A DNA stretch of 64,000 nt from Loigolactobacillus coryniformis subsp. coryniformis KCTC 3167 = DSM 20001 (GCF_002706425.1 NZ_CP017713.1:62001-126000); one strand, 5' to 3'; shown: positions 42,175 to 51,784, counted from the stretch's first letter. The notes: generated from the letters alone by a model not told the origin. A program made the numbers and translations.

Positions 42175-43517
42175 GAGAGTATAAAATAGTTTGTGTAAAT
42201 GAATAAAAGTCCTGTTGAAAAGGGAATCCCTTCCCCGTATGATTAAATCATCCAAATCAAACCAAAACGGAGGGATTCCCCATGGATCAGTTTACCAAAA
42301 ATCTAACCAAAACTCTATTGTCAAATGGCGATGTTAAAGAACTTTTTCGTCAACAACTCGAAACGGCTATTAATCACATCTTGCAAGCTGAACTAACTGC
42401 CTTACTTGGTTATGATCCTTATGACCGCAGTGGCTTTAATACTGGCAATTCTCGTAATGGCCAGTATTATCGTTTAATTGACTCTGAATATGGTAAGTTG
42501 AAAATTGCTGTGCCGCGTGACCGTAAAGGCCATTTTCATAACCACCTGCTTCCAGCCTATTCTCGTCGTCAGGACGCTTTAGCAATAACAATCATTCAGC
42601 TTTATTCCAAGGGCGTTACGACCCGTGAAATTACAGATTTGATTGAAAAAATGTATGGCGCTTAGTATTCACCTACTACTGTTTCTAATATCACTGTTCA
42701 GGTAACAAAACAGATTGAAGCTTTTCATCAACGAACTATTAAGGCAAACTATGTTTGTCTTTTCTTAGATGCAACTTACTTACCTTTGCGCCGCGATTCA
42801 GTTCAAAGAGAAGCGGTCTATATTGCTTTAGGTATTACATCTGTCGGCATCAAAGAAGTTCTTGATTATCGAATCGCTCCAAGTGAAAATGCAGGAGTTT
42901 GGTCAGAAATGGCAGAAGATCTTAAAAAACGTGGATTAGAACAAGTCCAGTTGATCATTGCAGATGGAATGGTTGGTCTGCAGCCAGCATTATTGCACGC
43001 TTTCCCGAAAGCTAAATTTCAAAGATGCCTAGTACATGTTATGCGCAATATTGGTTCGCATGTGCGTTTAAAAGATCGTGAGGCGATCTTAAATGACTTT
43101 AAAGAGTTGCATTCAGCGACCGATGTAACTGCAGCACACAAGATCTTAAATGATTTTTATGGTGCATGGGGGAAATCGTATTCCAATCTGATCCAGCAAC
43201 TTAAATCCATTGAAAATGAACTATTAGCTTTCCTGAGTTTTCCCCCGGCCATTCGACCAACAATTTATTCAACCAATATCTTAGAATCACTGAACAAAAG
43301 AATCAAACGCAAGACCAAACCAAAGGAATAATTTCCAAACGAAAAATCTTTAGACAATTTCATTGGAGTTCAAGTCATAAGCTATAACGAAAAGTACTTC
43401 AATCGTAGCCATCGCGGATTTGGTCAAGTCAAAGACACGTTAGAATCACTTTTCGATTAATGGTTTAATTTTACAAGGGAAAGGGATTCCCATTTACACA
43501 AACTTCTTGACACTCCC
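42175..43517 (+). mobile_element. IS256-family element, inactive
   Basis: Terminal inverted repeats of about 27 bp share AGTTTGTGTAAATG at their inner half (left end near 42175, right end near 43517) with several mismatches outside. No target duplication is recognised. The single transposase gene carries two nonsense codons. Confidence 0.85.
42282..43460 (+). pseudogene. IS256-family (mutator-type) transposase with two nonsense codons
   Basis: The continuous frame of 392 codons starts MDQFTKNLTKTLL with GGAGG upstream and includes AVPRDRKGHFHNHLLPAYSRR, the first Asp (LFLDATYLPL), the second (LIIADGMVGLQ) with FPKAKFQRCLVH, and the Glu block TNILESLNKRIKRK. TAG at 42663-42665 (after MYGA, probably CAG Gln) and TAA at 43330-43332 (after KPKE, probably CAA Gln) interrupt it. 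Both fit single C to T changes. Confidence 0.88.
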
Positions 43518-43637
43518 AAAAACTCATCTCCTAAAACGACTTAGCTTTTAAAGTCATCAATGTTTGGACTTATTCCCGTACACAGAATCGAACTGCGTCT
43601 AGTCACCAGAACGGGAAGCGGCATTTAATTTAGTAAA

Positions 43638-44147
43638 TTAAATTGAGTGAATAATCGCACTAATCCCAGTAATCATAAAGAATAATCCTACTAGGTAATA
43701 GATTGATAAGATTGAAAAGGCGGGATAAATCAATAAAAGAACACCTAAAATAATGCCAATTACGGATAAAATCACGTCAACCATAAAATACTTTTCGTTA
43801 ACTAACTTGATAATGTTCGAAAGCCATAACGATATTATTGAATCCATCAAGAACATAATTGCAAACGAAATTGCAACAAATAGAATGCCAAACTTTCCGT
43901 TGAACAACATTAAAATTCCGATAATAATGTCAACGACCGCGTTAAAAACGACCCATCCAGAATTTTCTAAAGCACCTCTAAGAACGGTTAACTTGTAAAT
44001 CCCGGACAAAATTGCGGTAATTGCTGCAATAACGACTACCGCACTGAAGGTTGCTAGGGGATTTCTTAAAGAAATGACCGCAACGAAAATACTTAAGATC
44101 CCGACGACAAACATAAATGGGTCAAATCTGTCCAATAACTTATTCAT
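43638..44147 (-). CDS. HdeD/DUF308 family membrane protein
   Basis: 169 residues with six spans arranged as three repeated two-helix units (FVVGILSIFVAVISLRNP, VVFNAVVDIIIGILMLF and VDVILSVIGIILGVLLLIYP). This is the DUF308 pattern of HdeD-type acid-resistance proteins. GGGAGGA lies before the ATG at 44147; the longer frame is not used. It stands alone between mobile elements and may belong to the transferred region. Confidence 0.82.
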   Translation of the reverse strand: MNKLLDRFDPFMFVVGILSIFVAVISLRNPLATFSAVVVIAAITAILSGIYKLTVLRGALENSGWVVFNAVVDIIIGILMLFNGKFGILFVAISFAIMFLMDSIISLWLSNIIKLVNEKYFMVDVILSVIGIILGVLLLIYPAFSILSIYYLVGLFFMITGISAIIHSI

Positions 44148-44363
44148 ATAAAATTCCTCCCAATAATGTACAGCTTTTATAGACATCAGATTGTTGGTCG
44201 TAAATTAAATAATGCTATAAAAATTGATTTCGGTGTAATTTTACATTTGTGGGTTAACCTTATGAAAAATAATTTGATTTTAACCCGTATTATACAAGCA
44301 AATAATAAATAAAAAAAGAAAAGTTAACTGGTTTTGATTAATTATCTCTTACGCTAAACATAC

Positions 44364-44384
44364 AAAAAAACCCGCAATTGCGGG
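44364..44384 (-). terminator. Minus-strand terminator left of IS30 copy 1
   Basis: Perfect palindrome CCCGCAATTGCGGG followed on the minus strand by seven T. Its cognate gene on the right has been separated by the IS30 insertion. Confidence 0.75.
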
Positions 44385-44455
44385 CTGATTTAGTAAACTT
44401 AAAATGATGTAGGCGCGGAGGACATTATGCCCCAAAATACCTTAATTAAGTTATT

Positions 44456-45498
44456 GGTAGGTTGCAAATTTAATCCGAATTTTTGGACAAATTTGTCAGC
44501 ATAACCTGATACGGTGTTTGCCAGTCGAGTATTTTAAGCGGTCGCTGGTTAATTTGGAGTAACGTCGTCGTTAAATCTTGAGCACTAATGTGCTCAAAAC
44601 GAGTCCCTTTAGGATAAAAATAACGTAAATTCCGATTAAAGCGTTCATTACTACCACGTTCAGCTGGCGTATAAGCATGGCAGTAATAGGTCTTAATACC
44701 ATATTGTGATTCAAGTGATACTAGCCCACTAAACTCAGTGCCACGGTCCACAGTAAAGCTGTGCACCGGACCATTAAAAGTGGTTAGGAACTTAGTTAGT
44801 GCTTCATTAACAGTCGCTGTCGTCCGATCTTTTAACCGGTATGCCCAAAGGAACCGTGATTTGCGATCGATTAAAGTTAATAAAACTGCCTTACTATGCC
44901 CACGAGGACCAACGACGGTATCTAGTTCAAAATCGCCGATGCGATTACGTTGATTAATCATCATGGGACGCTGTTCAATTGATCGCCCCAAAGATTGATT
45001 ATATTTGGATCGTTGGTCAACGTTACGCCGTTGGCGTACGCCATGTTCAGGTAGATCATTCAAGGAGAAATCAATTCTCCCCTGATTTAGCCAATTATAA
45101 ATAGATTTAGTAGCTAGTTTAAATTCGTGAGCAATCATTCCTGGTGACCAGCTTAGACGTAAATGGTTGAGAATTTTTTGCTTTAACTCATCGCTCAGCT
45201 TAGTTTTCCGACCACATCGTGATCGCTTGTATTCGGCATCTGTTTGTGCTAATTCAGCCTGATAAGGTTGACATCGAGATAATTCATAAGAAATTGTTGA
45301 CGGTGATCGGTTCAGCCGAACGCCCATTTGGATATTGGACAGCCCTAGTTCACAAAAGGTTTCGATTTTAATTCGTTCGGAATAGGTTATACTAGACAAA
45401 AGATCAGCTCCTAAAAGATGGGTTTGTGGTAAACACCATTTTAAAGGAAGCTGATCTTTTTTGTCCGAACAGCGTTCGGATTAATTTTACAATCTACC
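44456..45498 (-). mobile_element. IS30-family insertion sequence, copy 1 (1043 bp)
   Basis: Ends show the terminal repeat GGTAGATTG-AAA-TTAATCCGAA; the left end has one change (GGTAGG). The transposase is on the minus strand. The protein and length are the same as copy 2 at 62368-63410. Confidence 0.92.
44470..45399 (-). CDS. IS30-family transposase
   Basis: 309 residues: N-terminal HTH pair (ERIKIETFCELGLSNIQMGVRLNRSPSTISYEL) and a DDE domain with GDFELDTVVGPRGHSKAVL (first Asp), FTVDRGTEFSGL (second Asp) and AYTPAERGSNERFNRNLR (Glu). The start is a TTG preceded by AGGAG. Intact, so probably active. Confidence 0.93.
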   Translation of the reverse strand: MSSITYSERIKIETFCELGLSNIQMGVRLNRSPSTISYELSRCQPYQAELAQTDAEYKRSRCGRKTKLSDELKQKILNHLRLSWSPGMIAHEFKLATKSIYNWLNQGRIDFSLNDLPEHGVRQRRNVDQRSKYNQSLGRSIEQRPMMINQRNRIGDFELDTVVGPRGHSKAVLLTLIDRKSRFLWAYRLKDRTTATVNEALTKFLTTFNGPVHSFTVDRGTEFSGLVSLESQYGIKTYYCHAYTPAERGSNERFNRNLRYFYPKGTRFEHISAQDLTTTLLQINQRPLKILDWQTPYQVMLTNLSKNSD

Positions 45499-45510
45499 GA
45501 ATACTATCTA

Positions 45511-47074
45511 GTGGCTGGTGAAAGCAGCATAACTGCAAGCTTTATTGGCATCAAAGAATAGTAAAGATTATAATTAGTGCAAAGTAAACATGGGCTAACG
45601 CCTGTTTTCCTTGCACTTTTTATTTTTCCTGGAGGAAACCATCATGGCTTATCGACATCGTGCTACCCAATTGTCATTTCAATCCTTTAACAACGGCCTT
45701 GGTGTGCCACTTTCTTCCGACAATGAGTGGGTTCAATTAGCCGACATGCTCCCGTGGCAACAGCTCGATGAAGCCTATCAACTTCTTTTTACTGAGATGG
45801 GTGGGCGCGCTGCTAAACCCTTTCGTCTGCTTTACGGTGCCAGTTTGATCAAGCAAGCAGAACATCTAACCGACCGTTCGGTCGTTACCGCTATTCGTGA
45901 TACCCCGGCTTACCAGTACTTTATCGGGCTAGACACCTACACAACCGACCTGCCGTTCAACCACTCAACCTTGGTTTATTTTAGACGACGCATGGGTCAA
46001 ATAACGGAACTAGTGCGAAATATCATCAGTGATACCTTGCGCGAACAAATCCAAAGCTTATTGCCAGATGATGAGCTCCGTGTCTTGATCACAGACGCTA
46101 CTGCGGTGCCAATTGAAATTCGTTTTCCACAAGATACTTCGCTGCTAAATCAAGCTCGGCTCAATCTAGAAGAAATGTTATTAGACATGGCTCATCAGTT
46201 GCAAATCAAGCCTCCACGAACCTACAAACGTGAAGCAAAAGCTAAGTGGACCGCTTTTGCTAGAAAACCGCGGCGTTGGGCTAAGGAAACACGCAAGCAG
46301 ATCAAAGTACAGCTCCAGTATGTCCGACGTGATCTACGTTATATCGATGTGCTGTTGGCCCACGGTGCCTCTCTTAACGAAAGGCAAACCAAACGATTGG
46401 CTGTGATTCGTGAACTTTTTGACCAGCAAATGTTCATGTATGAAAATCGGACCCATCGGGTCCCAGGACGGATTGTTAGCTTGGCACAACCGTGGATTCG
46501 CCCGATTAACCGTGGTAAAGCCAAACAACGAACCGAATTTGGTCCCAAGATTGATGCTTCAATTGCCGATGGCATGATCGATATCGAACGATTTGATTTT
46601 AAGGCGTTCAATGAAAGCCAAGATTTAGCAACAACCATCGATCATTATTTTGACGTGCATGGTTATTATCCCGATGAAATCTTAGCTGACACACTTTATC
46701 GTACCCGCGAGAATCGTCAGCTCTGTCAACGACTAGGCATTAGGTTGTCGGGACCACGTTTAGGACGTAAGCCTAAAAAGATGGATGCTAAGCAGCGGCA
46801 AGTTGATCGTAACGCAGAGAAGCGGCGCGGGAAAATTGAACGCGGTTTTGCCTTCATGAAAGGCCCTTTGGGCCTTTCATTGGTGCGGACTAAAACGGTA
46901 GCCAGCATCGCAGTGACGATTGATATTGCGATCAATCTAGCCAATCTAAAGATGCTACTAAGGCTTTTTAATGGACCAATTTTGATTTTCGTAAAATATA
47001 AGCAGGAATCCATCTTAATTCACTATCAAATTCACGTTTCAGGTAGCCGGAATGTTGCCTAATTCACCAGCCAC
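45511..47074 (+). mobile_element. IS1182-like insertion sequence with 6-bp target duplication
   Basis: Perfect 12-bp terminal repeats GTGGCTGGTGAA / TTCACCAGCCAC and identical TATCTA on both sides (45505-45510 and 47075-47080). It lies 12 bp from IS30 copy 1 and adjoins IS5-type copy A. Confidence 0.88.
45644..47062 (+). CDS. IS1182-like DDE transposase
   Basis: 472 residues. N-terminal DUF772-type segment (AAKPFRLLYGASLIKQAEHLTDRSVVTAIRDTPAYQYFIGL), first Asp in VLITDATAVPIEIRFP, second in ILADTLYRTRENRQLCQRLGIRLSG and Glu in KRRGKIERGFAFMKGPLGL. GGAGGAAAC precedes the ATG at 45644. Intact. Confidence 0.88.
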   Translation: MAYRHRATQLSFQSFNNGLGVPLSSDNEWVQLADMLPWQQLDEAYQLLFTEMGGRAAKPFRLLYGASLIKQAEHLTDRSVVTAIRDTPAYQYFIGLDTYTTDLPFNHSTLVYFRRRMGQITELVRNIISDTLREQIQSLLPDDELRVLITDATAVPIEIRFPQDTSLLNQARLNLEEMLLDMAHQLQIKPPRTYKREAKAKWTAFARKPRRWAKETRKQIKVQLQYVRRDLRYIDVLLAHGASLNERQTKRLAVIRELFDQQMFMYENRTHRVPGRIVSLAQPWIRPINRGKAKQRTEFGPKIDASIADGMIDIERFDFKAFNESQDLATTIDHYFDVHGYYPDEILADTLYRTRENRQLCQRLGIRLSGPRLGRKPKKMDAKQRQVDRNAEKRRGKIERGFAFMKGPLGLSLVRTKTVASIAVTIDIAINLANLKMLLRLFNGPILIFVKYKQESILIHYQIHVSGSRNVA

Positions 47075-47089
47075 TATCTAAGAACCTGT

Positions 47090-47560
47090 CTAGTATCTTT
47101 TAAGAACTATCTTCAGGAAGGCCAATACAACCATTTGAAGACTGCTGTTAAGGGCACGTTCACAGTTTTTCCAAAGTCGCCGACATTTGTCTAGCCAACT
47201 CCATGAACGTTCAACGATCCATCGTTGCGGTAACACCGTGAACATATGCAACTCGTTGCGTTTAGCTACCGTCGTCTTAGCATTCAAAATGAGCTTCACC
47301 TGATCCGCAAAGTCATTGCCAGTGTAGCCACCATCAACCATGACATGCTGAACCAGCTCTAAATTTTGGCTAGCCAAACTAAGCATAGACAATGCACCTG
47401 AACGATCTGATACATTAGCTCGTGTCACGAGAATGGCTTGTGGTAAACCATTAATATCAACCGCCATATGACGCTTAATCCCTGAAATCTTTTTGCCGCC
47501 ATCGTAGCCACTATTTTTCGTTAAATCAGTGGTTTTAACACTTTGAGCATCAACAATCAC
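47090..47560 (-). CDS. IS5-family transposase orfB (type B, copy A)
   Basis: 156 residues with [10 protein letters not shown] (first Asp), [12 protein letters not shown] (second Asp) and [20 protein letters not shown] (Glu). It overlaps orfA by 4 bp in the -1 frame, consistent with frameshifted OrfAB. Confidence 0.9.
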   Translation of the reverse strand: MIVDAQSVKTTDLTKNSGYDGGKKISGIKRHMAVDINGLPQAILVTRANVSDRSGALSMLSLASQNLELVQHVMVDGGYTGNDFADQVKLILNAKTTVAKRNELHMFTVLPQRWIVERSWSWLDKCRRLWKNCERALNSSLQMVVLAFLKIVLKRY

Positions 47561-47877
47561 AAACGACGTTCGGGCCGATCGGCCCTGTGCAAAACGATAG
47601 GAAGCGACAGTTTTTTTAAAAGCCTTTCTAATAGCGAATCAGCTGTCGGGTCTGGTTTATCTCGCCACATATCGTAATAGCGGTAGACAGTGTGCCATTC
47701 CGGGAAATCGTGCGGTAATTCACGCCATTGACACCCTGTAGTAAGCGAGTAAAGGATGGCATTGAATACGTCATAAAGATCATAACGACGCGGTCTTGTA
47801 TGCTTGCGGAAGTTTTCTAAATCAGGTTGTATTAACGCAAATTGCGCGCGAGAAATATTGCTTGGATAATCTGGCAT
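47557..47877 (-). CDS. IS5-family transposase orfA (type B, copy A)
   Basis: 106 residues, N-terminal domain with [32 protein letters not shown]. Near the end an A7 run (TTAAAAAAAC) allows a -1 shift into the frame that reads [17 protein letters not shown] and continues into orfB. Confidence 0.9.
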   Translation of the reverse strand: MPDYPSNISRAQFALIQPDLENFRKHTRPRRYDLYDVFNAILYSLTTGCQWRELPHDFPEWHTVYRYYDMWRDKPDPTADSLLERLLKKLSLPIVLHRADRPERRL

Positions 47878-48012
47878 GACAAACTCCTCAGTCGGTTTTC
47901 CACAATTCTACCAGATTCAGCAGATACTAGACAGGTTCTAAGAGGCATTTCACCATACTAACAAGAAAGCCAAAAATTCCCAGATCATTAATTTAACATA
48001 TCGTATCAAACC

Positions 48013-48042
48013 ACGCCTGGAATATTATCTAGGCGTTTTTTT
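48013..48042 (+). terminator. Terminator-like hairpin before the copper module
   Basis: ACGCCT.../AGGCGT stem followed by seven T. It insulates copY from upstream transcription. Confidence 0.65.
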
Positions 48043-48082
48043 AGTGTCATGGTATTTTCTGGCAGAAAGGTTGCATTATTGT

Positions 48083-48098
48083 GACTACGGTTGTAAAC
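48083..48098 (+). promoter_or_regulatory. cop box 1 (CopY operator)
   Basis: GACTACGGTTGTAAAC matches the lactic-acid-bacterial cop-box pattern (core TACAnnTGTA) with one mismatch. Confidence 0.7.
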
Positions 48099-48113
48099 TA
48101 ATAAGCGTTAAGA

Positions 48114-48129
48114 GACTACAAACGTAAAC
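48114..48129 (+). promoter_or_regulatory. cop box 2 (CopY operator)
   Basis: GACTACAAACGTAAAC fits the cop-box consensus RNYKACANNYGTMRNY at every position; 31 bp from box 1 and 28 bp before the copY start. Confidence 0.8.
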
Positions 48130-48157
48130 TTAGAATTCAATTAATGGAGGAGGCCAA

Positions 48158-48589
48158 TTGAAGGATGCAAAGAATGTAACCATCACCGATTCTGAATGGA
48201 TGGTTATGAGAGCAATTTGGACAATGGGACATGCGACTAGTCGTGAACTAATCGATGCTATGAACGAATTAGAAGGCTGGTCAGCTTCAACAACCAAAAC
48301 GCTACTTCACAGGTTGATTCAAAAACAGGCGGTTGCGCAGCATGGCGGCAGTCGACCATTCACGTATAAGCCGGTTGTTGGCGAGAAGGAATCAATGGCG
48401 GCAGCGGCAGATGATTTGTTTGACCATATGTGTGCGATGCGGGCTGGTTCAACAATTGCCGGCGTTATTCAGTCAAGGGAACTCTCACGGGCGGATATTG
48501 CGAACTTACAGGCGATTCTAGCTGAAAAGGCCAAAACAGCGCCCGAGGAAGTTCAGTGTAACTGCTTGCCGGGTGATCAAACGTGTTAA
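48158..48589 (+). CDS. copY: CopY-type copper-responsive repressor
   Basis: 143 residues of the BlaI/MecI/CopY winged-helix family (ITDSEWMVMRAIWTMGHATSRELIDAM...WSASTTKTLLHRLIQK) with a C-terminal Cys-rich tail CNCLPGDQTC that binds Zn or Cu(I) and controls DNA release. The tail has CxC then one more Cys, a shortened form of the enterococcal CxCx4CxC. The start is a TTG after GGAGGAGG. Two cop boxes lie upstream and copB follows, giving a classic copper-efflux unit. No copZ chaperone gene is present. Confidence 0.9.
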   Translation: MKDAKNVTITDSEWMVMRAIWTMGHATSRELIDAMNELEGWSASTTKTLLHRLIQKQAVAQHGGSRPFTYKPVVGEKESMAAAADDLFDHMCAMRAGSTIAGVIQSRELSRADIANLQAILAEKAKTAPEEVQCNCLPGDQTC

Positions 48590-48710
48590 GACTGTGGTGT
48601 TCTGTTTACTTTTAGGATTGCTGCACAAAAATCCAGAATCTGGGATTTCTGATGGCGGAAACTTATGAATTTTTGTCGTAATTCTCATTCATATAGTGGC
48701 ATGGTGCTCC

Positions 48711-48807
48711 GCAAAGCAGAAGCCTAAATATAAGAACCTGGTGGAAAAATCCCGAGCCCGGGGATTTCCACACAAGGAACTTATATTCCAGCTTCTAACC
48801 GCTTTGC
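48711..48807 (+). promoter_or_regulatory. Long structured leader hairpin between copY and copB
   Basis: Nested arms pair over 97 nt: GCAAAGC/GCTTTGC, AGAAGC/GCTTCT, AATATAAG/CTTATATT and an apical GTGGAAAAATCCC / GGGATTTCCAC stem, with small internal loops. A shorter hairpin (AAATCCAGA/TCTGGGATTT) lies at 48628-48648. They occupy most of the 250-bp gap before copB and may form a regulatory RNA structure or be a small non-autonomous repeat. Confidence 0.55.
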
Positions 48808-48839
48808 TACGCACACTTATTTTTAGGGGGTCGATAATC

Positions 48840-50993
48840 ATGGCAAATAAAGAGGACCATATGAACATGAAAAACATGAGTGCTAAGAATATGGAAAATA
48901 ATGAATCAAATATGAGTCATATGGATCACGATATGGCCGAAATGGATCACAGCCAAATGAACATGAATCACGGTGATATGGATATGGCTGGGACCGACAT
49001 GATGATGCACGGTGGCTCAATGATGCATATGGGGAATTTGCAAGTTAAATTTTGGGTCTCCGTTGTCTTAGCGATTCCAGTTTTACTGTTAGCACCAATC
49101 ATGGGTTTAAACGTTTCCATCCTTAGTTTCAGTTCACCGCTAATTGTTGGCATTATCATCGTTTTGTTTGATACAGCACTTTACTTTTATGGCGGAATGC
49201 CATTTTTAAAGGGGGCTAAAGCGGAAATTCAGAATAAATCTCCTGAAATGATGACGCTAGTAACCCTTGGAATTTCCGTTTCGTATTTCTACAGTTTGTA
49301 CGCATTTATTGCCAACAACTTCTTGAACCCGGCAAATCATGTAATGAATTTTTCGTTCGAACTTGCAACCCTGATTTTAATTATGCTTCTAGGACACTGG
49401 ATTGAAATGAATGCATTGATGGGGGCTGGGGATGCCTTACAAAAGATGGCGGCCCTGTTGCCTAAGACGGCCCATCTAGTTACAGATAATGGTGAAACAA
49501 AAGAAGTTCCAGTATCTGATTTAAAAGTTGGTCAAGCTTTCCAAGTGCGTTCAGGTGAGAGTATTCCAGCCGATGGTGTTATTACGGCTGGGGAGTCGAC
49601 CGTGAATGAAGCACTGGTAACCGGTGAATCTGCTGCCGTTACCAAGAACGTTGGCGATAAGGTCATTGGTGGTGCAACCAACAATAACGGGACGCTAACG
49701 GTTAAAATTAGTGGTACTGGTGACTCCGGCTATCTTTCTCAAGTAATGAAAATGGTTCAAAATGCCCAGCAAGCTAAATCTAAAGCAGAAGATAAAGCTG
49801 ATTTAGTTGCCAAGTATCTATTTTACGCGGCACTTGGTGTTGGGATTATTGCTTTCTTTGCCTGGTTACCCCAGGGATTGGCGACTGCAATGACGATCAT
49901 GGTGACCGTCTTCGTGATTGCTTGCCCGCATGCATTAGGATTAGCGATTCCATTAGTGGTTTCTCGTTCTACTACGATTGGCGCTCAAAATGGGCTATTA
50001 GTTCGAAATCGCCAAGCCATTGAAGCAAGTCAACATGTTAGCCACGTTCTCTTGGATAAAACTGGCACGTTAACAGAAGGTAAATTTACGGTGAATGCAT
50101 TGATTCCAAATGATGGGATTGACGAAACAACGTTATTAAGCCGACTGGCCGCCCTTGAAAATAATTCGACTCATCCGCTGGCCCAAGCAATCATTACTGA
50201 AGCCCAAGCGAAGGACATTGAAGTCGTTGCGGCTGAAAAGTCTCAAAATATTCCGGGCGTTGGTATTTCCGGTAATGTTGATGGCACTGACTATACGATT
50301 GTTAATGGTAACTATTTAACGAAGCAAGGGATCAGGTTTGACGAGGCCGCTGCTAATAAATGGGCTGCTAAGGGTAATTCCGTCAGCTTCCTATTGCAGG
50401 GCACCCAAGTTCAAGGAATGGTTGCTGAAGGCGACACCATCAAAGCGGGTGCTAAGGAATTAATTAGTGGTCTTCAGAGGCGAGGAATTACCCCCGTAAT
50501 GCTCACTGGCGATAATCCAAAAGCCGCGGAACACGTTGCTAACTTACTAGGATTGACTGAATTCCATGCAGGCCTATTACCAGATGATAAGCAAAAGATT
50601 ATTGCTGATTATCAAGCAAAGGGCAATCACGTCATCATGGTTGGTGACGGCGTAAATGACGCACCAAGTCTTGCCGCGGCCGATATTGGAATTGCAATTG
50701 GCGCCGGAACCGATGTTGCCATTGATTCCGCTGATGTTGTGTTGGTTAAATCAGAACCCAGCGATATTTTACATTTTCTTGATTTGGCTAAAATCACAAA
50801 TCGGAAAATGGTTCAAAATCTCTGGTGGGGAGCAGGCTACAATATTGTCGCAATTCCACTCGCTGCCGGTGTGTTATCATTTATTGGAATCATTCTAGAC
50901 CCAGCCGTTGGTGCTGCGGTCATGGCGATGTCGACAATTATCGTGGCAATTAATGCGATGGGATTGACTGGTGAAAAGATTAAAAACGTGTAA
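48840..50993 (+). CDS. copB: CopB-type copper/silver-transporting P1B-ATPase
   Basis: 717 residues. The cytoplasmic N-terminus is very rich in Met and His (repeated MDH, MNM and MMHGG blocks over residues 5-62) instead of an HMA domain, as in CopB. Then membrane helices, actuator VTGESAAV, transmembrane metal site CPH (VIACPHALGLAIPL), DKTGTLTEGKF, the HP motif (NNSTHPLAQAI) and GDGVNDAPSLAAADIG. It exports Cu+ or Ag+ . AGGGGG lies 9 nt before the ATG at 48840; the longer open frame runs through the leader hairpin and is not used. Confidence 0.92.
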   Translation: MANKEDHMNMKNMSAKNMENNESNMSHMDHDMAEMDHSQMNMNHGDMDMAGTDMMMHGGSMMHMGNLQVKFWVSVVLAIPVLLLAPIMGLNVSILSFSSPLIVGIIIVLFDTALYFYGGMPFLKGAKAEIQNKSPEMMTLVTLGISVSYFYSLYAFIANNFLNPANHVMNFSFELATLILIMLLGHWIEMNALMGAGDALQKMAALLPKTAHLVTDNGETKEVPVSDLKVGQAFQVRSGESIPADGVITAGESTVNEALVTGESAAVTKNVGDKVIGGATNNNGTLTVKISGTGDSGYLSQVMKMVQNAQQAKSKAEDKADLVAKYLFYAALGVGIIAFFAWLPQGLATAMTIMVTVFVIACPHALGLAIPLVVSRSTTIGAQNGLLVRNRQAIEASQHVSHVLLDKTGTLTEGKFTVNALIPNDGIDETTLLSRLAALENNSTHPLAQAIITEAQAKDIEVVAAEKSQNIPGVGISGNVDGTDYTIVNGNYLTKQGIRFDEAAANKWAAKGNSVSFLLQGTQVQGMVAEGDTIKAGAKELISGLQRRGITPVMLTGDNPKAAEHVANLLGLTEFHAGLLPDDKQKIIADYQAKGNHVIMVGDGVNDAPSLAAADIGIAIGAGTDVAIDSADVVLVKSEPSDILHFLDLAKITNRKMVQNLWWGAGYNIVAIPLAAGVLSFIGIILDPAVGAAVMAMSTIIVAINAMGLTGEKIKNV

Positions 50994-51109
50994 TTAAGTG
51001 ATGACAAAAAGAGGAGAAAGATCAGCTGGTAGTCTGGTTGCGATAATCCCTTTATGGTTGTCAGATGAAATACTATAATTCATCTGACTAATCATAGGGG
51101 GATTTTTGT

Positions 51110-51784
51110 ATGCCTAGATCGAGACACACGCTTCAGGAAAAGTTGGCGCTGTTAGCTGAATTCAAGCAATCAGGTTTATCAATTGGGACTTTTACCAGAC
51201 AACATGGTATCCATCGAGAAACGCTCATGCGTTGGCAGTCGCGCCTTGAACGTGATGGGTTGGCAGGGCTCACGGAAGCGCACACAAATAATCATTATTC
51301 CAACGAATTGAAACTTAAAGCTGTTCAGGCTTTTTTGGCCGGTGAAGGGTCACTGCTGGATTTAGCCACAAAATTTGGTTTACGTTCATCAACACAACTC
51401 GACAACTGGGTTTCCAGGTATAATAGGGATAAAACCTTGACGGCCAGACCGTCTAGAAAGCGGGTCCCTACCATGAGTCGGCAAACAACTTTTGAAGAAC
51501 GCATCAAGATCGTTGAATATGTGACTAAAGCTAAACACTCGTATACCGAAGCCGCGGATCACTTTCAAGTCTCCTACCAACAGGTCCGTACTTGGGTGAT
51601 CAAGACTAAAAGTGGCGGCTATGAAGCGCTCGTAGATAACCGTGGGCATCGAAAAGCCAATCATGAATTAACCGAACTAGATAAGGCTAATCTCCAGATC
51701 CGAGAACTAAAAGCACAACTGGCAGATAAGGAACTCTACGAGGCCTTCATAAAAAAATTTCAGGAACTTCAGCGCAGGGGGTGA
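51110..51784 (+). CDS. IS3-family transposase orfA
   Basis: 224 residues with two or three helix-turn-helix segments (LQEKLALLAEFKQSGLSIGTFTRQHGIHRETLMRW; FEERIKIVEYVTKAKHSYTEAADHFQVSYQQVRTW) and a C-terminal leucine-zipper-like coil (LDKANLQIRELKAQLADKEL). It overlaps orfB by 4 bp (GTGA), so OrfAB may be formed by frameshift. Confidence 0.92.
   Translation: MPRSRHTLQEKLALLAEFKQSGLSIGTFTRQHGIHRETLMRWQSRLERDGLAGLTEAHTNNHYSNELKLKAVQAFLAGEGSLLDLATKFGLRSSTQLDNWVSRYNRDKTLTARPSRKRVPTMSRQTTFEERIKIVEYVTKAKHSYTEAADHFQVSYQQVRTWVIKTKSGGYEALVDNRGHRKANHELTELDKANLQIRELKAQLADKELYEAFIKKFQELQRRG

Larger units (their letters stand above)
47082..47938 (-). mobile_element. IS5-family insertion sequence type B, copy A (857 bp, TAA duplication)
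   Basis: Ends read GAACCTGTCTAGTATC and its complement; flanked by TAA on both sides (47079-47081 and 47939-47941), the TNA pattern of the IS1031 group. It is distinct from the 851-bp IS5-type element. It differs from copies B and C at a few positions (SGALSMLS instead of SGALAMFS). Confidence 0.92.

Noticed and set aside
43560-43640. Segment resembling the 3' part of a tRNA (CACAGAATCGAACTGCG)
   Set aside because: No cloverleaf with acceptor and anticodon arms could be formed around it.
48696-48839. Upstream extension of the copB frame (starting MAWCSAKQKPKY)
   Set aside because: It runs through the leader hairpin and lacks family similarity; AGGGGG supports the ATG at 48840.
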